This document shows, piece after piece, positions 13,391-26,570 of a stretch of DNA of 64,000 nt. The first letter of the stretch is position 1. Each line of letters opens with the position of its first letter. The position numbers were made by a program, and so were the translations under genes. The stretch lies in assembly GCA_008711295.1 (NCBI GenBank), contig VUYV01000062.1:1884888-1948887 (forward strand), given 5' to 3'. Under the pieces are notes generated by a model, which was not told the origin of the DNA, ran no database searches, and worked only from the letters and a program-made list of their open reading frames with translations. Source of the stretch: Anarhynchus alexandrinus (lineage: Eukaryota; Chordata; Aves; Charadriiformes; Charadriidae).

Positions 13391-16300
13391 TCTAAGAAAG
13401 CCTTTTTGCTGGGTGCTTTTCTTTATTATACATTTAGCAGGTAGAGTGACTCCTTGCAGTCTGTGAGTGCTATGGATACTGCTGCACTGTACGGCTACTC
13501 ACTAAACCTACGCATGAGGATGAGTCCTGAACAATACAAGGTAGTAGGACTTAAGAGTCTTTCAAGGTCAAGTCCAGTAATTTAAAAACCAAAACCCTGT
13601 TGTACGTCTGTGTGATTTTCTCTGCGTGTCAAAAAAAGAATGGCCCACCAGCTGTAATTATTTCTTAAAAGAAAAACCAGGTGGCACAATTTCTCTAACA
13701 CAGGGTTATCAAAATGAACCTCAGTACCGAGTCAAGATGGTGTGCCTGGTGTCGGTGCGATTGCTTCTGGTCGTATTATGAGACGTATGATTGTAAGGCT
13801 TATCTACCCATGGCTGACAGGGCAGAGTCCGGCAGTTTAATACCCACCTGTGCTCTCACATTCACGAGTTACTGTGTCATTTGGAAGTATTGGCTTATGC
13901 CTAAAAGCATTTCTGTTCCCTGTAATGCAGTTACAACCAAAATTTGTCCTGGCAGCTGAGTTAGAAATATGAGCTATTGCAGTCCAGACCACGGTCAAGT
14001 GTTGCTTATACTAAGATCCTTTTGTGGGATCTTCAATACAGATGTCTTAATCTCTGCTTGCTGCTTCTTATTTCTTTGGTTCTGTTGGCCCCGATGTGCA
14101 CTTCTGGCCTTGTCATTTATTCGATTTCTAAATAACAAAACCTCACGTGCAGACAGCAATTTGAACCATTAGTCCATGTGCATGGCAAGGTCATGGCTGT
14201 GGTGCACTTGAAGCAGAGGTGACTCTGCAGTCTTTGTAAGATACCAAGAACATGATGGCTGAAAAATCCGTCTTGTTAAATTACCCTCCACCATCTGTGA
14301 CAAGCATGGCAGCTTTGCAGTGGCTTCCTACATCTTCCCCGCATGTATTGCTGGTTACACAGAACCAGGCAGAAGCACAGCAGACGGTGTAAAAGGCCTG
14401 GCTACTCCAGTGCTTGCTGAGGCAGGTATGGTGCGCTGTGACACGATGTGACCCTGGTACTGACAGTTGAGGCTGTACCAGTAGGTTCGGCTGCTCCAAA
14501 GGATGAGGGGTTTATGCAGCAGCTTGGTTTTGGAGCAACATCATGGTGTTGGCTTTGTGCATGTTTAATGGAACAGCTTCTTCGAAAGGCCCCTAGCCCT
14601 TATTTTAGTGATTTTTAAATGAAAGTTTTCCTTTTAAGAAAGGTTGTTACTGGTTCTTTTGAGTGCACCTATTTGCCGAAATGGTTTTCATTCTCAACTG
14701 TATCCCCCTGCCCTTTTTTCTTGTGTGGTTTGTTTCTTTGGGGACTTTTTTGTTTGTTTGTGCTGAGACCTTTTTTTCTTTTCCTTCGCAATGTGATTGA
14801 TCCTCCTTCTTTCAATTCCGCATTGGCTGGCTGCATATGGAACCCCGCTTGGCTTTAGCTGAGACAAAATCGACTGCACACAATTTCCCTCTGACAGCTT
14901 GTACAAGAGCAAACATTTCCGAAGAGCTGAAAGTCTAGAAATTCAATCAGCGGAAAACCTACTGTGTGGAACAGCTTTGCTAGTGCTACAGCTCCCTGCT
15001 GGGTAGAAAAGCAATCCAGTTACAATAAATCCTTAAGAGTGGAGTCATTTGGGTAAAAGGAAAAACAAAAGCTGGTTTATACAAACTGATTGAAGTCAGA
15101 CGTTTTGACTTCCCATTGAAAAAGGAGTCAAGGCCCAGGCTTGCTTGGTAATTTAAAGGGGAGATTGGCTCCTTTCATCTTTCTCTAGGGCAGGGTTCTT
15201 AATATTTGCTTGTGGAAGAAACACAGAGTTTTCAACTTAAGTTAAAATATCTACTTTGATATCAATATTGATGCTATAGCTGACTATAAAACGAGTTGGT
15301 CCTGAATGCTCCGGCAAGAGGTGAAGGCGCAATTCTGTTTCCAGCCACTCTGATTTTGTTCTACTGCAGTCACAGAAATGTGAAACTAGGGTAAAACTGG
15401 GATCAAAATCAAAGCTTGCATGTCTTGCCAGGACAGCTTGGGCAACAGTTTGTGCTCTGCTGCTGGTGTGTCATGAGCTTATGAAGCTGTTGATGCAATC
15501 TGGGCTGCCTGACAGACTCTTCCGACTGAAGTTAAGAGCTGTGCCTAGCGAGACAGGAGAGATCTGTTCTCTTTGTGTTAATTTTCTTTCGTTCTTTAAA
15601 TACAAGCAATTAAAAATTAGCAGCATTAAAAATTATTTGACATTAAAATAACAATGTTAACTGAGATGCCAGTAATGACTGTGACGAAATATTTCTCCTA
15701 GTTCATATTTAAAAATGTAAATGAAGGTAGCTTGGGGTAATAAATTCTCCTTGTCATTTTCCTTTATTTTAATAATTATTTGCACCACTCCTCTTTGTGC
15801 ACCTTTCATACTGGAGCATATTAAATGGACCAAGAGGCTTGCATTGAAAAGTTAAGGAAAAAATCTTCATAAAGTCAAGTGAGCAAAGTAAACTGACTGG
15901 AAATACTGAGGCTTCCTTCCTCCTTTAATGCCTTTCTGATGGTTGCATAAGACTAGGCAAAACTTTTCTGGGCAAATGTGATTTTTAAGCTGCTGCTGTC
16001 CCTTTAATAGCTGCATGGGGTCCGTTAAGCCTGCTGCTCTGCATATAATCTGCATTCGGCTGTCATCCCTCCTCCCTCCCCTCCCAAATGTGTCTGGTCC
16101 TCATGGAAAATAATATTAAAGACTGTATAAACATTGCAAAGGATTTCTACTGGCCTTTCTGTTTAAATAAGATGTCATAAATCGTAACAAATTACTGCAA
16201 AACCTTGCCACAAAGATGGAGTTAAGTTGGTTTAAAAAAGAAAGCAAGGCAGGATGGTAACCTGAGAAGACTCACAACTCCAGTTTGTGTCACTTGCTAG

Positions 16301-19300
16301 TCACAACCACATGAGGAAGACCGGACCTGTGATGAAACTGAAGTGCCCCTCTTCCAGCTTTCTCCCACCTTCTATGGGAACAGAAAATGGCTGTTGATCC
16401 CAAGTGATGCCGCTTTTGTCAGTGTGTTGTGCTGGTCATGGAATGGTGTTTTCTATGCCACCTGTTTAATGGGGGGGCGTACCCTTCCAAGGAGAGCGCT
16501 CTGAGGACTTGCTAGCCCTAGTGGTGTGCTCAGAACATGGAAATGATGCTTTTACAGCTTTTGACAACATCCAATATCCTTGGTTTGGTTGGCTTCTCTC
16601 GGTGCCAGTTTTGGCCTCTCCCGTTCTGTGTAAAGCCTGTCGCCAAGGCCAGCTTTTTTTGGATACAGGCACTGTATCTGAAATCATACATAACATTGTG
16701 CCTGGAGATGGATCCCTGGCATTCGGGGTTGATCTTGGAGTGCCTGTGCACTTGTGAAACCTGGACTGAAAGATCCTGTTTGGCTGTCCAAGACCTGTGT
16801 GCTCATCTTTCTCTGGGCTTGGTCACCGCAGGAAGCAAAGAGAGCTCCTCCAGATGGCAGTGCTTGTTGGGGTCTTCTCTACTACAAGCACCTGCAGGTG
16901 GCAAGAAATAAATCTCCACATACCTTTTGGAGTGCATCTTCCCGGGCCAGGGGAGGGTTTGTGGTTCTTCATAGCACTGGGAGGCACAGGCAGTGGTCTC
17001 TGCTAGAGTATGCTGCAGAATATTAATAGATAACAATAATGCTTGTTAATGGAAATAGTGGAACAAGGGAAAAAAGGCATTGAAAGAGGTCCTACAAATA
17101 TTGGCTCGCACAGTGCTTCAGAAACCCAGGCTTGGCTTTGTCACTACAAGATAAATTCCTTTGTTTCACGCTAAGGAACTGCATACATATTCCGTGAGAT
17201 GGGATTATGTTTTTCTATCAGTGTTTCTTGAGAGGAAACCTAATGTTTGGCAAAATTAACCTCTTTTTTCTTAAAGTTTCTGTTCTCCTTGCAGTGTAAC
17301 AAACAAACATACACTCTGACACACACACACATACAATCAGAAAACCAAACATTTTCCCTGAAATTGTGAAAAACAGCCATAAAAGCCCTTCCAAGGTCTT
17401 TGGATGTCTCTGGGTATCATTCTGCTCAGTTCAGGAGACAAAACCATGCCGGTGGCCCAATGTTCAGTGTTTTGCATGTCCAGAATGTCGGAATTGCATC
17501 TAAATGAGGGTCTGCTCCATCATGGCAAACTGAAGTTGTTGGGATTTTTTTTTCCTCCTATGTGTAGCACAGTTCCTGTGTGTATTGGCCTAAGTCCTGT
17601 TTGAGGAAGATGCGCACATCTGAAGGATATCTGTCTAGACCTTTAGTGTTCAGGGGGGCACAGTTGAAAATACATTAATGCTAACTTTGACAGTTAAAAA
17701 AAAAAGTTTGGAAAAAATGTAAAGAATTTTAATTGCTTTTAATTTGTCTGCTTGAGATTTGGAAGGAATTATGAGTTTCCGAGAGCAATCAGTACTGCGG
17801 GGCCCCTACCTCTGAGACCATTTGAAGGAGATGCACTTGAAAGGTTTTATGCTCTGGCTTGTCTATAGGTTGGATTTTTTCTTTGACAAATTCCAGCAAA
17901 AGTAACTTAGCCTATTGAATGTAAATTTTCAAGATATAGAAACAGCTGAGAGAGTCCAACAAGGTTACTAAAAAGCTGGCTGTATCAGTTCCTCTGTAGT
18001 TAATGTTTGAGGATAGAAGGCAGAAACATGCTATAAAGTCAAGAGTATTGCTGTAGGTGCAGATTTTTAAGTCTTTATTCAGGCAAAGCATCACCAGCTT
18101 TAGCAGGAACCTCAGATTGTAGTCCTATTATTTTTTAATGTAAAGCCTCAGTCATGGTACCGCTGCTGTTGTGCTTCGTCTTATGCTGGGCAAACTTCAG
18201 CTCTTGCTGCCAATCGCCACTGTAAGTAATGGTTACAAAGTTTTTGTTGTGGTTTTTTTTTTCTTTTTTTTCCTTCTAATTGCCTTTTGATATTTTTTCA
18301 TCCTAAAGGATGAATTATTTTGCTGTCACAAAATAGTCACAACAGGGCTTAGCTGAAACTAAAACCAGGCCATCACCTTTATTTTGTGTATTTCAGGATT
18401 ATTTTTTTTTCCCCCTCACTCTGTTCTGGTATATGTGAGACAGAAGGAGCATGTAATTAGCCCACACTGGAATATGCTATTTGACAGTTGTGAAAATCAT
18501 GGGCAAAACACACAGTGTACTCTGAAGGTGGTTCCTGGCCCGAGTGCTGCCTCCTGGTAGCTCAGAACCTGCCGTTAGATGGAGTCTGGAGTGCCGCCGC
18601 AGTGCAGCCACCACAGACACGTGGCACAAGTGGTGTAGTAGGGCTTCGCAGCCTTTCCGCACGCTGAGTAGTCCTCTTAGTCCGGATGCATTGGGGTGTT
18701 TTGAGGAAACTTAGAACCCGTATCTTACAGGTGCGCTATTTGGAGAGTTTAAGCTTTTGAATTTATGGAATAGAATTTTAAATCTAGGGCGTTTAGCCCT
18801 AAGGGCTCAGTAATGTTTTCTACTTCCGTGTTGTCCCCTGCCTTCTCCCGACATTTTCTGTCTTGGCCCTGCTCTGCCACTGTGGAAATCTCCAAGTCCA
18901 CAGACTAGATTTGAGTTACCTGAGCCACTCTACTGTCTGCTGTCCTGCTGAAGTTTCCTGCCACTCTGAAATGTGGTGGATGACCTCAGTAATACGGTAT
19001 TTTACTTACAAAGCCACAAGGCTTGAGGACGCCTTCCTTGTTATTCCCTAGAGGAAATGATCCATCCCCAAACAGTGAGGCAGGAGAGATAATAAGGAAT
19101 CATTTTACGAGGAACAACATTTTATCCTGAACAAACCTGACAGAAGATTTTAGTTCTGGTTTTCCTAAGCTGTTTACCAGTGTGTTTGGGGAATAAATAT
19201 TCTGGAAAGAAGGTGTGCACGGGAGTAGCAGCAGCTGAAGTGGGGAGACTATTGAGCTGCTGCAAGGAAAATTTTTATGCAGATGAAAGTGGATGCAAAG

Positions 19301-19827
19301 TGTGTTGCTTGGAAATAAGCAGCAGTGAGAAACGAATAATTCTGCATTTTGTGCTACAGTACTATGGTTTGTATTTGAACTGTTCTGAAAAAGAGACCAT
19401 GTGTTGTTGCGGCTGCAGAAGTGGGGCTGACTTGTTTTTTTCCCCTCTTCTGTCTAAACCCCTGATAGAAAAAACAAGCAGGAGAACACACCTGTTTGTC
19501 TAAACCCCTTAAAACTCTTTACATTTTAATTATTAGATGAGAGATGTCTATGCCTCTGTATGGCATAGATCCCACCCCCTCCATTTTCTTTCTCATTGTT
19601 ACTTGTTTTGTGTGAAATCTGCAGTTCACTGGTAGGAACTTTATACAGACTTTTATACAATAACTGCAGTGGTGGATTTTTAGGAGTTTGTGTATGAGGG
19701 GGAGAAGGAATTTAACATTGTAGTTATATTTTCATTTTGATTTGATATCCCGACGGAGGGCAGAGCACCGCCGAGAGAGGTGCTGCCAGGTGTGGCTTCC
19801 TACTGCTTTCTAATTCTGTGATCACAG

Positions 19828-19918
19828 AACACCCGATTCTGCAGTCCTTGCACAGGCAAGTCTCCCACTGATTTCAATGGGAAATTTGCCTGCATCAGGG
19901 ATAAAAGAGTGGGCCCCA
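19828..19918. repeat. Old interspersed repeat fragment
   Basis: The segment runs from CCGATTCTGCAGTCCTTGCA through CCCACTGATTTCAATGGGAA to GGGATAAAAGAGTGGGCCCC. The words GATTCTGCAGTCCTT, TTTCAATGGGA and GGGCCCC recur in ancient amniote interspersed repeats. The family is not certain. Recognition is by wording, not alignment. Confidence 0.4.
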
Positions 19919-21786
19919 AGTTGTGTACAATGATGCAATCTGATCCTCCTGCTGTGGAAATTGATGTAATCGCATTCTCGCCCTCCCCCCTTTTCTCAAC
20001 CCTTCTCCCCACCAACCCCTGGTGACTCCTGGGGGGCTTCTCACCAAACGGAAAGGAGGATGCAGCTGTGTGCTGAAGCAGCAGGGGAGGGGAGGAGACC
20101 TGCTAGAAAAATTTATGAAGGGTTGCATCCTAGATGTAACCCTAGAAAACGGCTAAGGACACGGACCTGCCTGCCCTCAAAAATGCAGTCACCTGCTTTT
20201 GCTAAATGAGCCAGTGTTTCTTCTCTATAACTGTGACATTCGTGACATGTCGTCCTGCATGTGTTGTGAGGCTGAATTGAAGTGCTCCGTGAATTGAGCA
20301 ATTTCATCGCTGCCTGCATTCATTCGGTGCGGAGGGACAGGGTTAGCTTTTTTTAGGGCTCTCTGTATTGTTATTGTTGACAGTCTCTGCTTTTCAGCGG
20401 TGCTTTTGTGCCCTGGCACAGTGCAGGTTGCTTGGGAATATGGAACCTCGAGAATGCTGCGCTTTGTTGCTGGGTGAGCTGGGCGACCTCTCTGATGCTT
20501 CCCTCTGCTTTGCCGTTTATGTGGGGTTTGGTTTTATTTTTTTCCGTGGGGAATTCTAGGCTCAGCTGAATTTGTTCTGTGTTTTGCGGAAGAAAGAGCT
20601 TGTTAAAGAATTCCCTGATGACTTTGAAGTGAACTATTTATTTTCTCTCAAGGGTTATTCAGTGTAGCCATTTGCCCCCTCTCCTCTGTTTTTTCACCCC
20701 AGTGTTTCCTGAGCTACAAGCATTCTTGGAATATATTAGTTGTAATGAGTTATGTGGGCATCAAAAGTTTTCTTTGAAACTATATGGCATCAACATCTGT
20801 TAGCTCTTAGAGAACAGAGACGCAGACAAAGGGGCCGATGGGGGGAGGGAGAAAAAAGATATTAAATTCTGGAGTATGAAGTCTCCGTCTCAAAGACTCA
20901 GGGGGAGGGGAAGGGGAAATCTGCTGAACTCCGCGGCTTTGATGTGGTCCTCTGGCCCTGGGATTCCTTTTATGGGAATGTGCGTGGCAGACGGTCCCGC
21001 ACGGCCGGCCGCCCAAGCGCTCCCTCCCAGCAGCCTGCCCAGCCTGCAGCATCAATCCTGCCACAGCCCTTGTTGCTACAGTAACATTTTCAAGGAAAAT
21101 GCTGTGTGCTCTGTTTTCAGCTATTGAGATGGGGAATCGAAATTCCTAATAATAGAGGTAGCTCTTAAGTAAATAAAATTAAGTAAAATAAATGTTTAGA
21201 AGTGAACTTTTTATTTGCTTGTAATCCTTCTGACCTTGTGGGTCAACATGCAACTGTTCATCTAAATCAGGTTTTTAAATGGTGTGTGTCTGTGGTTTTT
21301 TATTGCCTGTAATTAAAAAACATGTGTCTGTTTCTATGTACGCAGCATCAATCAGCGTGGAGGCATGATCGCTGATGCTGTACTACTCACAGGAATGTGT
21401 GGGGATGGGTTCTGCTTTTGCTATTATCTTTTTCTGCAGAGCCTTACAGTGTTTGTCCTACGTGCCAGGGAGCGGAGGAGAAGGGTAAAAGAAACCTCTC
21501 TGTCTGTCTTTTCCTCGTTGGCTCTGTTTTCAGCCATAAAGCTGGTGGCATTGTGCTTCACTGTGACTTCCTGGCCCATTAAAACCCTGACCAGTTATAA
21601 AATGATTAGTTGACATACCTGGGCTTTGGGGACAAAGAGGTGGTTTAAAAAGGAATGTGAACCATCTGTTTTGCCAGCACCTCCTGTTGACAGATTTATG
21701 GATCAACATTAGCATATGTGTTCGGGGTCACACACCTGTGCTTCCTAACAAGGTAATATTATTTAGCAGGGTATGTTTTTGTCCTG

Positions 21787-21930
21787 AGGATTCAGAGCTC
21801 TTTGCAAAGGTGGGCATCAGGAATTCTGTTTTACAGTTGGAAAACGAAGGCACAGAGAGATTTAAGTGACTTACCCTACACCACACAGTGAGTCTGTGGT
21901 GGAGCAGTTATTGAATCCAGGTTTCCTCCA
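21787..21930 (+). repeat. MIR-like SINE remnant
   Basis: The order of words matches the MIR core: GAAAACGAAGGCACAGAGAG, then TTTAAGTGACTTACCC, then CCACACAGTGAGTCTGTGGT, then TTGAATCCAGGTTTCC. MIR is a tRNA-derived ancient SINE mobilised by an L2-type LINE and present across amniotes. The copy is full of substitutions and inert. Confidence 0.75.
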
Positions 21931-23023
21931 GCTGCATAAATATACGTCATCCATTAGCAGGAAAAGACTTAGAGCTATAAACATAATAGAGGAACATTGA
22001 TTATCATTCTAGGGGAGCTTTAAGCCCTTGTGCTGTATGAAAACCTGTGCCATGTAGGAAGACACAGGCTGTTATCACAAGAAAGGTTCAGAATGTGGTA
22101 TGTTAAATCTCTAATGACGGCTGGTGGAGAGAGTACCCTTGATTTCAGTGATCACGTCTTAAATGAGCAAGTTGTTCTGTAGCCAAGCACTGTAGCCATT
22201 TTCTGCATGCTTGTTTCTCAGTGTATGCCTGGGTAAAATCACCTCAGTGCACTTAAGTCTGTTTGTTAAAGAGCTTCTTGGTAACCAAATCTATCATGAA
22301 AGGAAGTTGAACAGAAAATCAGATTTATTACATAGCTACGTCTGTCTGTCTGCTATGGGGAAGAAGCCCAAAATAATTAATTTGGAGGAGTTATTGAGCT
22401 TTTCCAGGCTGGAAGTTAGATGATTTGTCCTCTTTCATTCATGTCCTTAGACTTGTTCATCAGTATAATCTATGTTGAAGATAAGATCTTGGGGGACATG
22501 GGACAATTGATTTTGCAATCAGGAAATAGGTTAGAGGATAGCTAGAAGAACAAAGTAAGGTAAATAGCTGAATCTGTAGAGTGAGTTCATTTATCCTTCT
22601 GAAGTAGCTTCAAAGTGAATTTAAATATAGCTAAAAGCAGTCATTTCTTGTCTCAGTCCTATTTAATCTCAGACTGATGAGCTTTTTTAGTTGGACATGG
22701 TTGGACCCTTCAGTTGGAAAGTAACTGCTGAGTCCATAGGTCTGTTCATATGGTTGCTTTCAATTATATCAACTCTTATCTGGCCTAAGTCCATGAAAAA
22801 CTGTGTCTCACCCTATCACCTTAAAAAGTAGAAGCCATAATAGTTACAGAATTCCGATAGTAGTGTTAATAGAAGATGTCACTTCGCAACACCTAGCAAG
22901 AGTTTCTAAAGATCCATGAAATCCAGGGTGAAAACACCATAGAAACAGTAATGTTCTGTCTTGAAATTGGAATGATCTAAATAAACCTGTCCCCTAAATG
23001 GATCTTTTTTACTTCTGTAGATA

Positions 23024-23036
23024 TTTTTTTTTTTTT
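23024..23036. repeat. Poly(T) tract, 13 bases
   Basis: An uninterrupted run of T with no associated element recognised. Confidence 0.8.
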
Positions 23037-26000
23037 GTATACAGGATATAAATAGATATATATTTACTAGCATGCTTGTCTTCCACGACACGTAGGAGTC
23101 TCATGATTCAAGTTAAATGAGCAGGCTGGTAGCTTTTGTTGAATGCATGTTGCAGTGACTGACCACTAAAAGAGGATGCTCTTTTACTCACTGCAGCAGA
23201 GATGACAGTTACCTGCGAAGAGCGTGTTTCAGTATTGCCACTACCCAATTTTCATAGGCTTGAGAAAAGAAATGTATCAGAAGAATGAAGACAGGATTTG
23301 TGTTTTATCCTGTTGGAAAGCCCAGTCAAGGTGTTGGATTGGGACAAAAGAGATTCAGCTGCATGTTGCAAGCAACCTGGAGCAAAAAGTACCACATTTC
23401 CTTTCTTATTTATTCAGACATCCATCATGAAGTCTTTTATGTAAGTGTCCATCTGCTTTGCACTTTCACTTCCTCAACAGCCTCATGTTCATGTTCCTAT
23501 GGATGGGATAGCCTTAAAAGTGTGTCGTACAACCACTCCTTGTACCCATTTGAGGGTCTGTGACAGAGGTGTAAAGATATTGGTGATATTTTTTGCCTCG
23601 TAAGCCTCTAATAGTCCTCGATCCTTTGTGACTGGAGATTAAGGGGTTTGTGGTTTTTTTTTGTTATCCTGTCTTTATCTTCACAGTATTTTACCAGCAG
23701 CTGGAATTGTTCTGCAGTCACCTTCTGTGAGATGAGACTGTAGGGGCTCCAGTTCTGTCAAACTGGTGGATATAGACGCAGTGATTTCGAAAACTATTAC
23801 CGTATTGTTATGGCTGGAAATTACTGCTCCTAGAGCAGAGGCAGCCAAACAATGTGTTTGTGTGTTTCATCATCATAGTTTTTGAGCTGGTATATTAGTG
23901 TGAACTTTGTGCTACGGCACCAAAGGATGAATTTAAGTATCTGTTGTGCTGCACCCATTGTGTTCTGCTATCTCTGGTAGGAAGACTGTAACTTTGAACA
24001 TAGAGGCCATCATGGCAGATAAAGGCAGTAAAATCCTAAACCACAGCAGGTAAACCCACCCAAGATCATCTATCAGAGATCTTAGAGGAGAAATCTGTTT
24101 TCTTAAGAACTCTACCTGCTGTGACTATATCATGAAGAATTTTATCTGAGAGAAGCTTCCACGCATGGTAGAGGAAGAAAAACCCATCTGTAACGGATCA
24201 CAGAGGTTCTTATTTCAGAGAAAGACAACATTATAGAAGTTGAGCTTGCTGCTTCTGCTTCACAAACTGCATTATTGCAGTTGGAATGTGTATGTTAATG
24301 TTGGTCTAATAGTTAGTCACCTTGACTTCTTCTCCAAGTGTGAGCTGCTTTACGCATTCTTTACAGAAAGTTGAATCCTGGTGAGTTATCTTTCTTATTA
24401 AGTTATCCAGAATCACAAACTCACAAAGACAACTTAAAAACCTCATGGTTGCGGAAGGAAAGGTAAAATATGCCATAGGAGAAACAATATTAAGCTTAAA
24501 CCAAGGCATAAATGTGTATTGCTCTATAGTGTTTTTTTCTATATGGTATATGCTTTAATTCTTAATTGTATTTGCCTAGTTTCAATTTTCATTGTAGTGA
24601 GGCTTGGAATATCTATTTTATCTGTGTAAGGCCCTGGGTGTATAGATTACTTATGAACAGGGAAGGAAAGGAAGCTCTTGTCCTAAGTAGGACACAGTAA
24701 TACAGAAGCATGTGGTTTATTTGAAAAGGCTTACGAGGGGAAGCTTCAAGCATTTTTGAAGGAGAATATTAATATGAAGACTTCACTTCCAAACGTGGAG
24801 AGAGCCAAATGCATGCCCCGAATGCATTCTTATCTTTTGCTTGTAAGTAGTGATCACACAAAATTGTGTGCACAAACGTCTACTTTTACTGATATTTGAC
24901 TGCATAGGTTTGTATGCATGGAACCTGCTAACCTAGCAAAATGTCATCTCCAGGTATGTCTGACTACAAGCAGTTTAATTATCAATCTACTTATTTCTTT
25001 ATTTTATTTCCAAGTTTTAGGCCTGGTTGTAAAGCTGTATTTGTAAAGAATGATAATCACCTCAGATAACTCAATATCAACTTTCACCTGCATTATCCTA
25101 AAATAAATTATACTGGTTTTTGAGGTGTGAATAGGTTTCCTAGTAGTGAAGACTAGGCTTGAGTTGATCATAGTAACGTGTGGCTGTTTCTAGTCCATGG
25201 GAAATTTCAGATACCCAAAGGGGAACTAGGTTCCTCCCATCAGTTGTTTTTCAAAAAAGTCTTTTACCTCTTTCTCTTCAAGTCTGGAGAAGATTAAAAA
25301 TGAAGTCAAACAATAATAATGACTGCTTTGGGGTTTGGATGGGTTTCCTGAAGCATCTTCAAGGGACTCAGTTTTCAAAATCTGCTAAGGACTCGCTTTA
25401 TGAAAATAAGACTTATTTTGGAAACTTGTTTCCTGCAAGTGAAACTGGAGCGCTCAGAATAGCCACTTAGCAGTTCAGTTGGCAGAGCCCTCAGTCGTTT
25501 GGGTGACAGGCCAAAGGGCATCCTCATTCTCTTGAACCTCTATTTCTTGGGACTGTTTTTTTGTCTACATCAAGAATGGAAGTTTGTGCATAGGTGACAC
25601 GGCATTCTTCTTGGCAGCTACTTTAAAACCGTTATAAAATCTACTCCACAAGATGTTAGAGTTACCACATATCTTATGCCTTGCAGTCCTGTTGTGAAAC
25701 GCGTTTCTTCAACTTTGCTCTCTCCAAAAGTACTGGAACTTTGTTGCATCAATATGAGAATAAAGAGAGAAAAAAATGCATGTTTCAGTCAGATGGTTAA
25801 AAATAGGGAGGAAAGTTTTCTTGGTTGATAATTTGTCATTTTGTATGTGTTTTACTTGGGGAAAGTGGTAGATATGATGCCTTGATAAGAATTTGACTAA
25901 AACAGGAAATGCGTGCATATTTTCTGCCAAAAATGGGGAAAATTAAGTATCTTAAGGCTAAATCAAAGGATTTTAATGAGATGTTTGAAGGAGAAGAGGT

Positions 26001-26151
26001 AAAGCAACTTGTTTCTACTTGAGAAGAGCAATACCTTTTAGAAAAATATTAATTAACACAATATTGACTGTGATGTAATACAGGGAGTAGGGGGGTCCAA
26101 ACTTTAAAACCGTGCTTGTTATTATGATAACCTACCTACATTAAAGGTTAT

Positions 26152-26160
26152 CCTTTGATC
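26152..26160 (+). promoter_or_regulatory. Perfect TCF/LEF-type motif (candidate)
   Basis: The sequence reads CCTTTGATC, the high-affinity TCF/LEF consensus. NKD1 is an established transcriptional target of Wnt/beta-catenin signalling, so such sites near its exons are worth noting. The motif is short enough to occur by chance in 64 kb, and no footprint or conservation can be seen from a single sequence. Confidence 0.3.
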
Positions 26161-26384
26161 TATCTAATACATCGATGGATGTAGCTGTCTCTACTTACAC
26201 CAAAAGCAAAACTGTATTTAACACCGTGTCAGTCCAAATGTGGGTTGCTAAAATACAGTCTGTTTGCATTCCGTTAACTTTGTCTCTTATGTGCTGGCTG
26301 CTGGATGCTGTGGAGAGCAGCCTGAAAAGGCAGAACCAGGGCAGGTAGAAAAGGGTCATACTGATGACCAAGATTAAAGCAATC

Positions 26385-26570
26385 GGTGGGCATAGGAGGT
26401 ATGGCTAGGGGATGTGAATGCAAATACAACTGTGTAGAGCCTGGAAGGTGAAGACAAGGAGCTTAACCTCAATGTAGAAGCAGAAAGGGAGCCAGCAAAG
26501 GCATTGGAGGAATAAAGCCATGTAGGCAGAACGATGGGTGAGGATTTGGATGGCAGCATTTTCAGATAGC
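26385..26570 (+). repeat. Old interspersed repeat of unknown family
   Basis: The word order (GGAAGGTGAAGACAAGGAGC, GAAGCAGAAAGGGAGCCAG, GGCAGCATTTTCAGATAGC) resembles a dispersed sequence I recognise from turtle and other amniote genomes, but I cannot name the family. Short minus-strand open frames across it are explained by the repeat, not by a gene. Confidence 0.35.

Noticed and set aside
22358..22423. ATG GGG AAG start reading MGKKPKIINLEELL, considered as the NKD1 first exon (MGKL...)
   Set aside because: It matches only MGK. It lacks the following Ser/Lys/Arg-rich residues, has no CpG island, and runs into a stop without a suitable donor.
23224..23430. Frame containing CWIGTK, considered as the upstream NKD1 segment with EEWIG
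   Set aside because: Only the WIG triplet agrees. Flanking residues and splice phase do not fit.
24306..24509. Minus-strand frame with a Cys-containing stretch (STFCKECVKQL) considered as zinc-finger-like
   Set aside because: A single CxxC with no partner His or Cys at proper spacing and no repeat of the motif.
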